In this document: positions 23,112-29,477 of the stretch, one piece after another | How the letters are laid out: each line of letters opens with the position of its first letter | How positions within the stretch are numbered: position 1 is the stretch's first letter | IMG/VR virus record: IMGVR_UViG_3300017759_000033 | Coordinates: 1-31,655 of that record | Length of the DNA: 31,655 bases | Direction: 5' to 3' (one strand) | Source: a virus | Program-made: the position numbers and the translations under genes | Notes under the pieces: generated by a model | The model's database searches: none | What the model was told of the DNA's origin: nothing | What the model saw: only the letters and a program-made list of their open reading frames with translations

Positions 23112-24032
23112 ATGAGAAAAGTAACAATCGGCTCTTTATTTAGTGGAATTGGAGGATTCGAGCTCGGCGCACAAATGGCATTTGAGAGCGCCGGCATTCC
23201 GCACGAGGTTTTGTTCCAAGCCGAGCAAAACAAATATTGTCAATCTATTTTAAAAAAACATTGGCCAAATGTGCCAATATTTGACGATGTTCGGTCGGTA
23301 GGTAGACAAAATGTAAACTCGCCCGATATATTAATCGGAGGATTTCCATGTCAATCCATTTCTGTATGTGGAGAATTGCGAGGTTTGAGCGATGAAAAAA
23401 AGTCCGGTCTTTGGTTTGAAATGTTGCGAATTATTAGCGAGCTTCGACCCGCATTCGTCGTCGTTGAGAATGTCGCAAATGCGATTAGATTGGGCGGACC
23501 CGCTATTATTGGAGGCTTTGCCGAGCTCGGGTATAATGCAGAATGGGAAATTGTATCGGCTCGCCAACTCGGAGCGCCGCACCTCCGGAGACGCTGGTTT
23601 TGTATCGCTACCGACTCCGACCGCATCCGACTACAAACGACGAGGACCAAACAGCAAACAGCAAGGACTCTCGAATGTGGAGAATTGGGCTCATTTGTTG
23701 CCAACTCCGACCGTACGAATATACAAAGACAATCCAAGCACTCCGAGCGCGTGGAAACGCAAAACAGATTTAAATGTGGAAGTGGCAAAATTGAGCGGAA
23801 AAAATCAAAAAACTATTGGAAAAAAGGACCGCCTGTCGCCCCACTTTGTAGCGTGGATGATGGGATTCCCGATAGAGTGGCTCGATTGAAAGCGCTCGGG
23901 AATGCGATTGTTCCACAATGCGCCGAGTATATTTTCAACAAATTAATTCATTCCTCGATATTTCTCGATACAATAGGAATGCCGGAAAAATTGACCGGCG
24001 AGGAAAAACGGCGAGAGCAAAAATCATCATAA
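23112..24032 (+). CDS. DNA cytosine-5 methyltransferase
   Basis: A 306-residue C5 enzyme with all main motifs: I FSGIGGFELG (residues 10-19), IV GFPCQS with the catalytic Cys near 79, VI VVVENV near 120, VIII RQLGAPHLRRRW near 154-165, and the C-terminal RLKALGNAIVPQ motif (IX/X region). The target recognition stretch between (about 170-250) is short, Arg/Ser/Thr-rich and of unusual composition because a second gene is encoded in the +1 frame over 23392-23889. It follows the DPPY enzyme by 1 nt, so the two are co-expressed. Its role is probably evasion of host restriction. Confidence 0.93.
   Translation: MRKVTIGSLFSGIGGFELGAQMAFESAGIPHEVLFQAEQNKYCQSILKKHWPNVPIFDDVRSVGRQNVNSPDILIGGFPCQSISVCGELRGLSDEKKSGLWFEMLRIISELRPAFVVVENVANAIRLGGPAIIGGFAELGYNAEWEIVSARQLGAPHLRRRWFCIATDSDRIRLQTTRTKQQTARTLECGELGSFVANSDRTNIQRQSKHSERVETQNRFKCGSGKIERKKSKNYWKKGPPVAPLCSVDDGIPDRVARLKALGNAIVPQCAEYIFNKLIHSSIFLDTIGMPEKLTGEEKRREQKSS
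23392..23889 (+). CDS. Overprinted gene inside the C5 methyltransferase
   Basis: A 165-residue protein in the +1 frame, fully inside the C5 methyltransferase gene. The order of motifs is SSSLRMSQ, then PSSGIMQNGKLYRL, then LPTPTASDYKRRG, a second LPTPTV, and finally FVAWMMGFPIEWLD. I recognise this series (SGMMxNG, PTPTxxD, W(L/M)MGFPxxW) from short phage and metagenomic proteins of unknown function. GAGG lies 8 nt before the ATG. The motifs coincide with conserved ones of the other frame: LPTPT over ATDSD and VANSD, and WMMGFP over the VDDGIPDRV segment. Finding a full motif series in a random frame is very unlikely, so it is probably expressed or was once the main frame. Confidence 0.6.
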   Translation: MKKSPVFGLKCCELLASFDPHSSSLRMSQMRLDWADPLLLEALPSSGIMQNGKLYRLANSERRTSGDAGFVSLPTPTASDYKRRGPNSKQQGLSNVENWAHLLPTPTVRIYKDNPSTPSAWKRKTDLNVEVAKLSGKNQKTIGKKDRLSPHFVAWMMGFPIEWLD

Positions 24033-24062
24033 TGATTTTTCTCTCTTTTCTTTTGAGTCTAT

Positions 24063-24314
24063 ATGCTACCGGAAAAACTACCCCCCGAGACAATAATATT
24101 AGAGCCCCAAAAAATATTGAATAAGGCAATTGTCAAATTCGATGCAGTTTTGTATTATTCGTATTCAAAATTAATTGATTGCTATGTCGAAATTTTCACA
24201 GACCCGGACAAATGTCCAAACGAAATTTATCGGATGTCGGTCGAATGGATTTCGTACAATATTGAAAATTGTCACATCGAATATTGGCCAATATTAATTT
24301 ATGACGACGAATAA
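24063..24314 (+). CDS. Small acidic protein, unknown
   Basis: An 83-residue acidic protein (about 16 Asp/Glu against 7 Lys/Arg), starting MLPEKLPPETIILEPQKI and ending EYWPILIYDDE, with several Tyr and Trp. It has no membrane span and no motif I know. Compact acidic phage proteins next to methyltransferases are sometimes DNA mimics or anti-restriction proteins, but nothing specific shows it. The ribosome-binding site is weak (GAGT). Codon use has fewer CGA and GAG than neighbours. The gene carries a 13-mer copy that encodes part of Thr-Asp-Pro-Asp-Lys, just as in the small terminase. It is the last gene before element copy 2. Confidence 0.6.
   Translation: MLPEKLPPETIILEPQKILNKAIVKFDAVLYYSYSKLIDCYVEIFTDPDKCPNEIYRMSVEWISYNIENCHIEYWPILIYDDE
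24200..24212 (+). repeat. AGACCCGGACAAA 13-mer, copy e
   Basis: Exact copy inside the small acidic gene, in the same reading frame (within Thr-Asp-Pro-Asp-Lys) as copy a. Confidence 0.4.
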
Positions 24315-24412
24315 TTTCGTAAAAAAAGAGGGACACTTTTTCCAAAAATAAGACAAATTTTTTTTTCGTGTACGACGATTTTTTCTTTTGTAAGAAAATG
24401 TCTCCAAAAAAA
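24315..24412. other. AT-rich gap before element copy 2
   Basis: T-rich runs follow the acidic gene (TTTTTTTTCG and GATTTTTTCTTTTG), then A-tracts up to the dyad. No gene, repeat or clean terminator stem was found. Confidence 0.4.
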
Positions 24413-24414
24413 CA

Positions 24415-24434
24415 TACTGTACATCTTTACAGTA
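24415..24434. promoter_or_regulatory. LexA-like (SOS) operator 2
   Basis: TACTGT-N8-ACAGTA matches the gammaproteobacterial LexA consensus at all conserved arm positions. The full dyad is a perfect 9-bp inverted repeat with a 6-bp centre (24413-24436). On the - strand it is followed by seven T, so it could instead be a terminator for the exonuclease transcript. Both functions may coexist. Confidence 0.6.
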
Positions 24435-24608
24435 TGTAACAAGAAAACAGTGAAAAAAAGCACCGATACAGAGCGTATATCGCCGATTCACCCCTACAGA
24501 CTCCGAATAGCCGATTTGGTATAAAAACGCTGTTTTACGGCTTGTATAAACGATTTAGGGTCGTAGAACGCCGATTTCAACACAAAAACCGCATTCTACG
24601 ACAAAAAA

Positions 24609-24636
24609 GTGCCCTTGTAGGTACCTAGAACGGCAC
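24609..24636 (+). other. Conserved hairpin of element copy 2
   Basis: Imperfect stem with GTAC loop, 10 Watson-Crick pairs and two mismatches (C-C and G-G). It corresponds pair by pair to 8341-8366, including one compensatory swap and one change between G-U and A-U pairs. Confidence 0.6.
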
Positions 24637-24782
24637 AACCTTAAAAGAGAGCGTATTTCGATACCGATTCCGGCTCCAAATTTCGCCGCTATACAACTTG
24701 TCAATGTTCCGTGGTGTATTGACACACCGTAAAGCCGAGAACAGCCTTTATCGAGAATTCGCCTTTTTATGTCCTTTTTTAT

Positions 24783-25376
24783 CTACTTTTTGGTCAAATT
24801 TTGCAATTTCTGACGAATCCGATTTTTCAGTCGCCACCAAAAACGACGCATAAAATTTGCTCGGCTCAAAAAATGATAGAGCCGCCGGACGTCCTCGGCA
24901 TCCTTATCCGCGGTATGATTTCGAGCGAGACTCCATCCGAGAAAGGAGCGAATCGAATCGAGAGACAAACTCGTCAAACCACATACGAGAAGCTGTTCAT
25001 GTGCGAGCATAATCGTATCCAGATATCGAGGATCGATTCGACACGGCATCGAATGTTGTTCGAAAAGCTCCTCTATGAATTCCATATCGAATCGGACATT
25101 GTGAGCACATACCGAGCAACCGTGGAGAAATTTTGAGAGCTCCTCAGCGACATATAGAGCATCGAAAGCATCCGACCAATCGCGCGAATGAAACCGGTTT
25201 ATTTTGAGCGCGGTCTCGTCGGCGTCTTTTATTCTCGTCGGTCTTATTTTAGCGGAGTAGTACTCGAGAGCTCCGGTCGGATGTTCCTTAATGACTGAGA
25301 CCTCTATTATTTCATGCCGGACCGAGTCGAGACCGGTCGTCTCGATGTCCAGAAAACAGATCGGTTTTTTACGCAT
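24783..25376 (-). CDS. DnaQ-like 3'-5' exonuclease (DEDDh)
   Basis: A 197-residue exonuclease on the - strand. Exo I is FLDIETTG (Asp10, Glu12), Exo II is AHNVRFDMEF (Asp97), and Exo III is HTADKDAED (His154, Asp159), so it belongs to the DEDDh class, like the epsilon proofreading subunit. The C-terminus is a basic helix (RFWWRLKNRIRQKLQNLTKK). A strong GGAGG lies 5 nt ahead of the ATG. It is divergent from the HTH genes at 25451 and convergent with the acidic gene, with element copy 2 downstream. No polymerase is encoded, so it may work with a host enzyme, degrade host DNA, or counter defence; its role is open. Confidence 0.9.
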   Translation of the reverse strand: MRKKPICFLDIETTGLDSVRHEIIEVSVIKEHPTGALEYYSAKIRPTRIKDADETALKINRFHSRDWSDAFDALYVAEELSKFLHGCSVCAHNVRFDMEFIEELFEQHSMPCRIDPRYLDTIMLAHEQLLVCGLTSLSLDSIRSFLGWSLARNHTADKDAEDVRRLYHFLSRANFMRRFWWRLKNRIRQKLQNLTKK

Positions 25377-25398
25377 ACAACCTCCAAATTTTTATCGT

Positions 25399-25427
25399 TT
25401 GACATGCTGTATATCTCGGTATAGACT
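25399..25427 (+). promoter_or_regulatory. Sigma70-type promoter for the HTH operon
   Basis: A perfect -35 TTGACA (25399-25404), a 17-bp spacer and -10 TAGACT (25422-25427). The start would be about 10-15 nt before the AGGAG ribosome-binding site of the 25451 gene. Confidence 0.75.
25410..25423. promoter_or_regulatory. Possible repressor operator in the promoter spacer
   Basis: TATATCTCGGTATA is a partial dyad (10 of 14 positions symmetric) inside the promoter, between the divergent exonuclease and HTH genes. A repressor bound here would block the + promoter and perhaps the divergent one. The HTH product of the next gene is the natural candidate. Confidence 0.35.
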
Positions 25428-25450
25428 TGTAAAGACCTATAGGAGATAAC

Positions 25451-25732
25451 ATGTCACAATATACAATTATAGAGTCCGGAGAGCCAAATTTCGCGGACTG
25501 GCTCGGTCACATATTGACCTCAAATAATTTGACCGGAGACCAACTCGCAAAAGCAATAGGCAAATCCGGAGGAGCAGTCTCGCATTGGAGACACAACAAA
25601 CGACTACCCGACCCCGTCTCACGGATTAAGCTCGCCGCATTCCTCAGTCCATATCTAAAGGAGGATTACTCCAAATTGATTCGCGAGATACTTTGGAGAG
25701 TACATGTCTCGGAGGTTAAAAACAGCCAATGA
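25451..25732 (+). CDS. Cro/CI-type HTH regulator
   Basis: A 93-residue protein with one helix-turn-helix of the lambda Cro/CI class at about residues 20-70 (NNLTGDQLAKAIGKSGGAVSHW, with RLPDPVSRIKLAAFL after it). There is no peptidase domain, so it resembles Cro or a short repressor rather than a cleavable CI. It has a consensus promoter and AGGAGA ribosome-binding site, and an operator-like dyad sits in that promoter. It heads the early/replication operon, so it likely controls that operon and possibly the divergent exonuclease. The stop overlaps the next ATG. Confidence 0.85.
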   Translation: MSQYTIIESGEPNFADWLGHILTSNNLTGDQLAKAIGKSGGAVSHWRHNKRLPDPVSRIKLAAFLSPYLKEDYSKLIREILWRVHVSEVKNSQ

Positions 25733-26067
25733 GACGACGATTTAACCAAGAGTTATTGGTCACCACTTGGAACCACGACAAAACGATCGAGACTCGAGAA
25801 TTCCGGACATCGAACAAACGACAAAACAAAAAATTTGCCGAGGTGCGAGACTGGTTTCGGAGCCGAGCTCGATTCGAAGTTCGGTCCCTTGCCGAATATT
25901 GTCAATGTACAGAGTATACGGTCTATCGTTGGAAAGCCGGTCGAGCTCCAAAGCAAAACAGACATGCCACAATTGCGGCATATTTTGCGGCGCTCGAGGG
26001 AGGATCGGTCGTCGATCTGTTTGTCGAGCTCAGAGACCTATGCCGCGCGAGACAAAATGTTATTTAG
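25729..26067 (+). CDS. Second small HTH protein
   Basis: A 112-residue basic protein overlapping the first regulator by 4 nt (ATGA). Residues about 48-80 read as an HTH (FEVRSLAEYCQCTEYTVYRW then KAGRAPKQNRHATI), in the pattern of Cro-like or excisionase-like DNA-binding domains, with a preceding basic arm. No catalytic site is seen. Tandem HTH genes at the head of an early operon suggest a pair of regulators, or a regulator and a replication initiator. Its end overlaps the SWIM-finger gene by 11 nt. Confidence 0.75.
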   Translation: MRRRFNQELLVTTWNHDKTIETREFRTSNKRQNKKFAEVRDWFRSRARFEVRSLAEYCQCTEYTVYRWKAGRAPKQNRHATIAAYFAALEGGSVVDLFVELRDLCRARQNVI

Positions 26068-26314
26068 CGAATACATAAAAAAACAAGCGGTCGAGAAAAA
26101 AGTCTCACATATACTAATACGAGAGGAGCTCGTATTCGACGAGCTATATCTCGTTATTGCGGCGCTCGTCAATGGATACCGAGTCTCCGTTTTTATCTCG
26201 ACACATAAATCATGGTATACATGCAATTGTATAGCATACAAACATTCGAGACCTTGCTCGCACATATACGCGGCATTGCTCGAAAAGGACAGATTCCTCA
26301 ATGAAAGAAATTAA
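26057..26314 (+). CDS. Stand-alone SWIM zinc-finger protein
   Basis: An 85-residue protein. The ATG at 26057 overlaps the previous gene by 11 nt; a longer version would lie inside that gene. Residues about 50-75 read SWYTCNCIAYKHSRPCSHIYAALL, which in short form is C-x-C-x7-C-x-H followed by a hydrophobic helix, the SWIM finger pattern. SWIM domains bind DNA or proteins and are usually part of larger enzymes (SWI2/SNF2 ATPases, transposases, recombination factors); a small free one in a phage is unusual. Its position just before the RusA resolvase hints at recombination or replication. The ribosome-binding site is weak. Confidence 0.75.
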   Translation: MLFSEYIKKQAVEKKVSHILIREELVFDELYLVIAALVNGYRVSVFISTHKSWYTCNCIAYKHSRPCSHIYAALLEKDRFLNERN

Positions 26315-26771
26315 GATACTATTACCACTTGAGGCAGTAGCGACGCCGAGACCTCGAGTCTCTTTCCATCGAGGCAAATCTATAGCATATTACCCCAAGA
26401 AATATCGGGACTTTAAAGCCGCCGCGCGTCTCTTTTTGCGACATACATATCGCAATGTGAGCATAGACGCCGCCGAGCTACTACACACGGATTATTTGAT
26501 TGTTTTGACCCGACCCAAATATATGCATGCCAAAAAATATCCAGATGGATTGATACCGCATCAAAAGCGCCCCGACCGAGACAATCTCACAAAGTCGATT
26601 GACGACATATTGGAGGACGCTGGAATCTACACGGACGACTCGGTCAATTGGTCCAATACAACGAAAAAAATGTATTCCGAGAGAGACACTCTCGGACGTA
26701 TCGAAATTACGATACAAATAAGAAAAGCCGGCGAACAACCACATTCGCCGGCTAACAGAAATCAAACTTAA
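26301..26771 (+). CDS. rusA: RusA-family Holliday junction resolvase
   Basis: A 156-residue nuclease. It starts with a strand LLPLEAVATPRPRV typical of RusA, followed by KKYRDFKAAARLFLRH. The catalytic region RPDRDNLTKSIDDILEDAG (about 93-111) holds the conserved Asp residues, then IYTDDSVN and the strand GRIEITI. It would resolve branched replication or recombination intermediates before packaging. It overlaps the SWIM gene by 14 nt. The last 15 residues are an extra polar tail, and in the DNA they include a 10-bp GC-rich hairpin. Confidence 0.88.
   Translation: MKEIKILLPLEAVATPRPRVSFHRGKSIAYYPKKYRDFKAAARLFLRHTYRNVSIDAAELLHTDYLIVLTRPKYMHAKKYPDGLIPHQKRPDRDNLTKSIDDILEDAGIYTDDSVNWSNTTKKMYSERDTLGRIEITIQIRKAGEQPHSPANRNQT
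26726..26753 (+). other. Hairpin at the end of the resolvase gene
   Basis: AGCCGGCGAA and TTCGCCGGCT form a perfect 10-bp stem with an 8-nt loop, inside the last codons of the resolvase gene and 44 bp before the primase-like ATG. No T-tract follows, so it is more likely an RNA processing, stability or attenuation element than a terminator. Confidence 0.55.
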
Positions 26772-26796
26772 CCAAGACATACAACGTAGGAGCCAC

Positions 26797-27777
26797 ATGT
26801 CGAAAATAAATGTAACATATATGCCGGCACGAAACAAGCCGGATGCCACAAAACGAGTTTTGACAACAGATCAAAACCTATATAGAGCCGTGACTCGAGA
26901 GAGATTCGGCTCCGAGAAGAACAAAATGCCCCTTTGGAGCCCTTGCATTTTCAAATTGGGCAAAAAAGCGGACAATGCAAACAGTATCGAGATTTCTTGT
27001 CTCGTTTGGGACTTCGACATCGGTATCAAAAAGGACGTCGTTCTCGACGTCGTAGACCGGCTCGATTTCGCCTATTTTGCGCATTCGTCATGGTCCAATA
27101 GTTCAGCATGCGACAAATTTCGAATCGTCCTACCGCTCGCCGAGCCGATTTGCACGGTCGATTGGGAGTATGCGTGGACCGGAGCTCTCGAGCTACTGAA
27201 AAGCCACATGCCCGAATATGCCGTGAACTGTTTCGGAGACAACATCATCGATATTACATGTTCAGATGCGAGACGTTTTTATTATGTCGGAGGAGCCGGA
27301 GTCGGCGAAATTTGGAGCGTCTCAAAGCTCGATAGACCTCGATTCGACCTCATGCCAATAATGGAAACGACTCGAGAGCGAATGGTCCAAGAACAAGAGG
27401 AGAGAAGGGCCAGAATAGACCGAGAACACGCGGCATATATGGCAAAACAGGAAAAGAAGAAAGGAGAGCACCGAGATTTTAACAGGGAGTTGTTCTATAA
27501 GCTCAAAAACACAAAAGAAGAACGGCGTAAATTTGCGAATCAAATGTCGGCATTTGGTGGTCAAATCATAATAGGACCCAAATCCGGCGATGAAATGTGT
27601 GTCGATTGGATATGTCCGAAATGTAAAAACATCAAAAACGGCAAATACGACCCCGCGACCTATTTTTATATCAGTCCATATTGCAAATTGACCGCGGCAT
27701 ATTGTCAACACCGCAATTCATGCGGATACTATAGCTCGTTATATTGGCTCGGTCACGAGTACAACCTCATCAAATAG
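26797..27777 (+). CDS. Primase-like protein (AEP-type, putative)
   Basis: A 326-residue protein. An acidic strand CLVWDFDIG (Asp72, Asp74) fits catalytic motif I (hhhDhD) of archaeo-eukaryotic primases. It is followed by FAHSSWSNS and KFRIVLPLAEPI, and later ITCSDARRFYYVGGAG, in the order seen in phage primases. Residues about 185-225 are a charged helix. The C-terminus (about 270-320) has CPKC and C-x5-C-type pairs (CPKCKN, CKLTAAYC, CGYY), a likely zinc-binding region. It sits directly before an SF3-type helicase, as in many small replication modules. The ribosome-binding site is TAGGAG. Primase activity is an inference from motifs and context. Confidence 0.75.
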   Translation: MSKINVTYMPARNKPDATKRVLTTDQNLYRAVTRERFGSEKNKMPLWSPCIFKLGKKADNANSIEISCLVWDFDIGIKKDVVLDVVDRLDFAYFAHSSWSNSSACDKFRIVLPLAEPICTVDWEYAWTGALELLKSHMPEYAVNCFGDNIIDITCSDARRFYYVGGAGVGEIWSVSKLDRPRFDLMPIMETTRERMVQEQEERRARIDREHAAYMAKQEKKKGEHRDFNRELFYKLKNTKEERRKFANQMSAFGGQIIIGPKSGDEMCVDWICPKCKNIKNGKYDPATYFYISPYCKLTAAYCQHRNSCGYYSSLYWLGHEYNLIK

Positions 27778-27785
27778 GATTATAC

Positions 27786-29231
27786 ATGGATAAAGAATTA
27801 AAATTGGTCTCGGTAAATGTCGAGGACCGTCTCTCTGACGAGCTCTATCCGATATACAAATTGGAGCTCCAAACCAAAAAGAAGAAAAAGAAAGTCGTCG
27901 AATTCAAACGAGACGAGCTCGGCTCGATTGTTTTCAAATCCGGTCTTCCTGTCGCCGAGGAATTCGACACGGTCCTCGAGACAATCGCGCCGGCATATCA
28001 CAATGCCGTTAATATGCTACTCAATCATCCCAAATATGCCGAGCGTATACGATATGATGTTTGGAACCATCGAATCGAGTACAAGCTCAAACAATACCAG
28101 GAACGCGAGGAGACTTGGAGCTCAATAACGGACACGACCGAGAACGAAATCGCGTATTGGTTCGGATGTCATTATCGAGTTTCTTTCAACGAGAAGATGA
28201 TTTCGAGAGCGATTGACCAAATCGCACACCGCAACACATACGACCCATTTGTCGAGAAGATCGATAAAATCGTCGAGAAGTATCCGATTGACGACGATTG
28301 GGTTAAAAAACACACCATACAAGGAGCGACTCCGCTCGACCGGATGCTTGAGGAGTATTTCGGCGTATGTGAGACCGAAATTGCGCGGATTTATTCTCGT
28401 CGTTGGATGATTGGCACATTGAGACGCGCGTATTATGGCCTCCAGAAGGGAGGAGTCAAACACGACGAAATTCTTATTCTGTACGGAGAGACCGGAATCG
28501 GCAAATCGACAGCAATTCGAATATTGGCACTCGAAGACGATTTTTATCAAGATCAAGGCTTTAAAATTGGCGATAAAGACGTCGCTCAGTATTTCCAAGG
28601 TGTGTTTTTGTACGAGCTCAAAGAGCTTTCAAATCGGAGCACTCCGGAGCGTGAAAAACAATTCTACGAGCAAGAAATCGACACCGTTCGACTACCCTAC
28701 GAGAGACGAGCAAAAAAGATGATTCGTCGATGTTCCTTCATTGGCACGACCAACCGCTCCGACATCCTCCACGACGCGACCGGAAATCGGCGATTTCTAC
28801 CGGTTATTTGTGGGCGAGAAATGGTCCAAGTTGCAAAAAACCAAAAAGAGCCGCGCAATTGGAAAAAAGGGAAAATGTTCCCACTCGAGGAGCTCCGAAA
28901 GGCCGCGCCACTTTTGTGGGCCGAGGCATATTATTGGATGCAGAAAGGCGAACCACACCACCTCGATGCCAAAGAACAAGAAAAGCAGAGAAAGAGCAAC
29001 ATTGAATTCGAGTCTGTTCATCCGTGGACCGAGCGAATCGACAAAGCCGCACAAGACCAATTCCATAATGCCGACCGAGTCACGGTCTCGAATATGTTCG
29101 AGGAGCTATTGATTCCGATTGAGAGACGAGACCACAAAGCGCGAGCGACCGTGGAAATGATCTTGACTCGTCTCGGGTATCGCAAAGGACGACGAGGACC
29201 AAAAAAACTCCGAGGCTGGTATCCATTCTAA
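27786..29231 (+). CDS. VapE/VirE-type SF3-like helicase
   Basis: A 481-residue ATPase. The ATG at 27786 follows the primase-like gene by 8 nt and has AGGA upstream; the earlier in-frame start lies inside the previous gene. Residues 1-220 are a charged N-terminal region. The ATPase core has Walker A GETGIGKST near 232, a B-like strand VFLYELKEL near 274, the sensor strand CSFIGTTN near 317, and the arginine finger region GNRRFLPV near 333, as in VirE/VapE proteins. These serve as replicative helicases in phages and satellites. The C-terminal 80 residues are a basic winged-helix-like tail. It ends the replication operon before a good terminator. Confidence 0.88.
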   Translation: MDKELKLVSVNVEDRLSDELYPIYKLELQTKKKKKKVVEFKRDELGSIVFKSGLPVAEEFDTVLETIAPAYHNAVNMLLNHPKYAERIRYDVWNHRIEYKLKQYQEREETWSSITDTTENEIAYWFGCHYRVSFNEKMISRAIDQIAHRNTYDPFVEKIDKIVEKYPIDDDWVKKHTIQGATPLDRMLEEYFGVCETEIARIYSRRWMIGTLRRAYYGLQKGGVKHDEILILYGETGIGKSTAIRILALEDDFYQDQGFKIGDKDVAQYFQGVFLYELKELSNRSTPEREKQFYEQEIDTVRLPYERRAKKMIRRCSFIGTTNRSDILHDATGNRRFLPVICGREMVQVAKNQKEPRNWKKGKMFPLEELRKAAPLLWAEAYYWMQKGEPHHLDAKEQEKQRKSNIEFESVHPWTERIDKAAQDQFHNADRVTVSNMFEELLIPIERRDHKARATVEMILTRLGYRKGRRGPKKLRGWYPF

Positions 29232-29254
29232 GGATTTGAACCGAAGTCTATATC

Positions 29255-29283
29255 GAGAGCTCTCCAGTCCGAGAGCTCTCTTT
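29255..29283 (+). terminator. Rho-independent terminator after the helicase gene
   Basis: GAGAGCTCTC (29255-29264), a 6-nt loop and GAGAGCTCTC (29271-29280) form a perfect 10-bp stem, followed by TTTAATT. It ends the early replication operon that starts at the promoter near 25399. Confidence 0.85.
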
Positions 29284-29288
29284 AATTG

Positions 29289-29450
29289 GGACCAAATATC
29301 CCTCTATATCTAATACAAATTATAATTAATTATTTTTTTATAAAAAAGTTTTAAAAAAGGGTGGATATCTGGTTCTTGAGGATTTCTTTTCGAGTAGATC
29401 GATATTTGCCTATGGTCCCGAAGGTGGTCCCGACATGGTCCAAATGGATA
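29289..29450. other. Origin-like AT-rich region with inverted and direct repeats
   Basis: An imperfect inverted repeat (ACCAAATATCC at 29291-29301 against GGATATCTGGT at 29363-29373, 10 of 11 pairs) flanks an almost pure A/T stretch (29308-29357). To its right TGGTCC repeats at 29413, 29425 and 29436 (12 and 11 bp steps), with another GGATAT at 29446. Iteron-like repeats next to an AT-rich melting zone, directly after primase and helicase genes, are what a phage replication origin looks like. There is no plausible gene here. It could also be regulatory. Confidence 0.4.
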
Positions 29451-29477
29451 TTTTTGTTGTATTGTCAATAAATACGC

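Larger units (their letters stand above)
24413..24780 (+). ncRNA. Duplicated structured element, copy 2
   Basis: Second copy of the element at 8148-8512. GCCGATT occurs at 24482, 24510 and 24570 and ACCGATT at 24663, with exactly the spacings of copy 1. It also has AAAAC-GCT-GTTTT, GATTTAGGGTCGT, a perfect 9-bp stem GTCGTAGAA (24560-24568) with TTCTACGAC (24594-24602), and the hairpin 24609-24636. The 3' part has an inverted repeat TGTCAAT/ATTGACA not kept in copy 1. It ends CTTTTTATGTCC plus a T-run just before the convergent exonuclease gene. Presence in two places with different neighbours shows that the element is a unit of its own. Confidence 0.55.

Noticed and set aside
23918-24124. A frame spanning the end of the cytosine methyltransferase and the next start.
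   Set aside because: It overlaps two better genes, has no motif and no ribosome-binding site.
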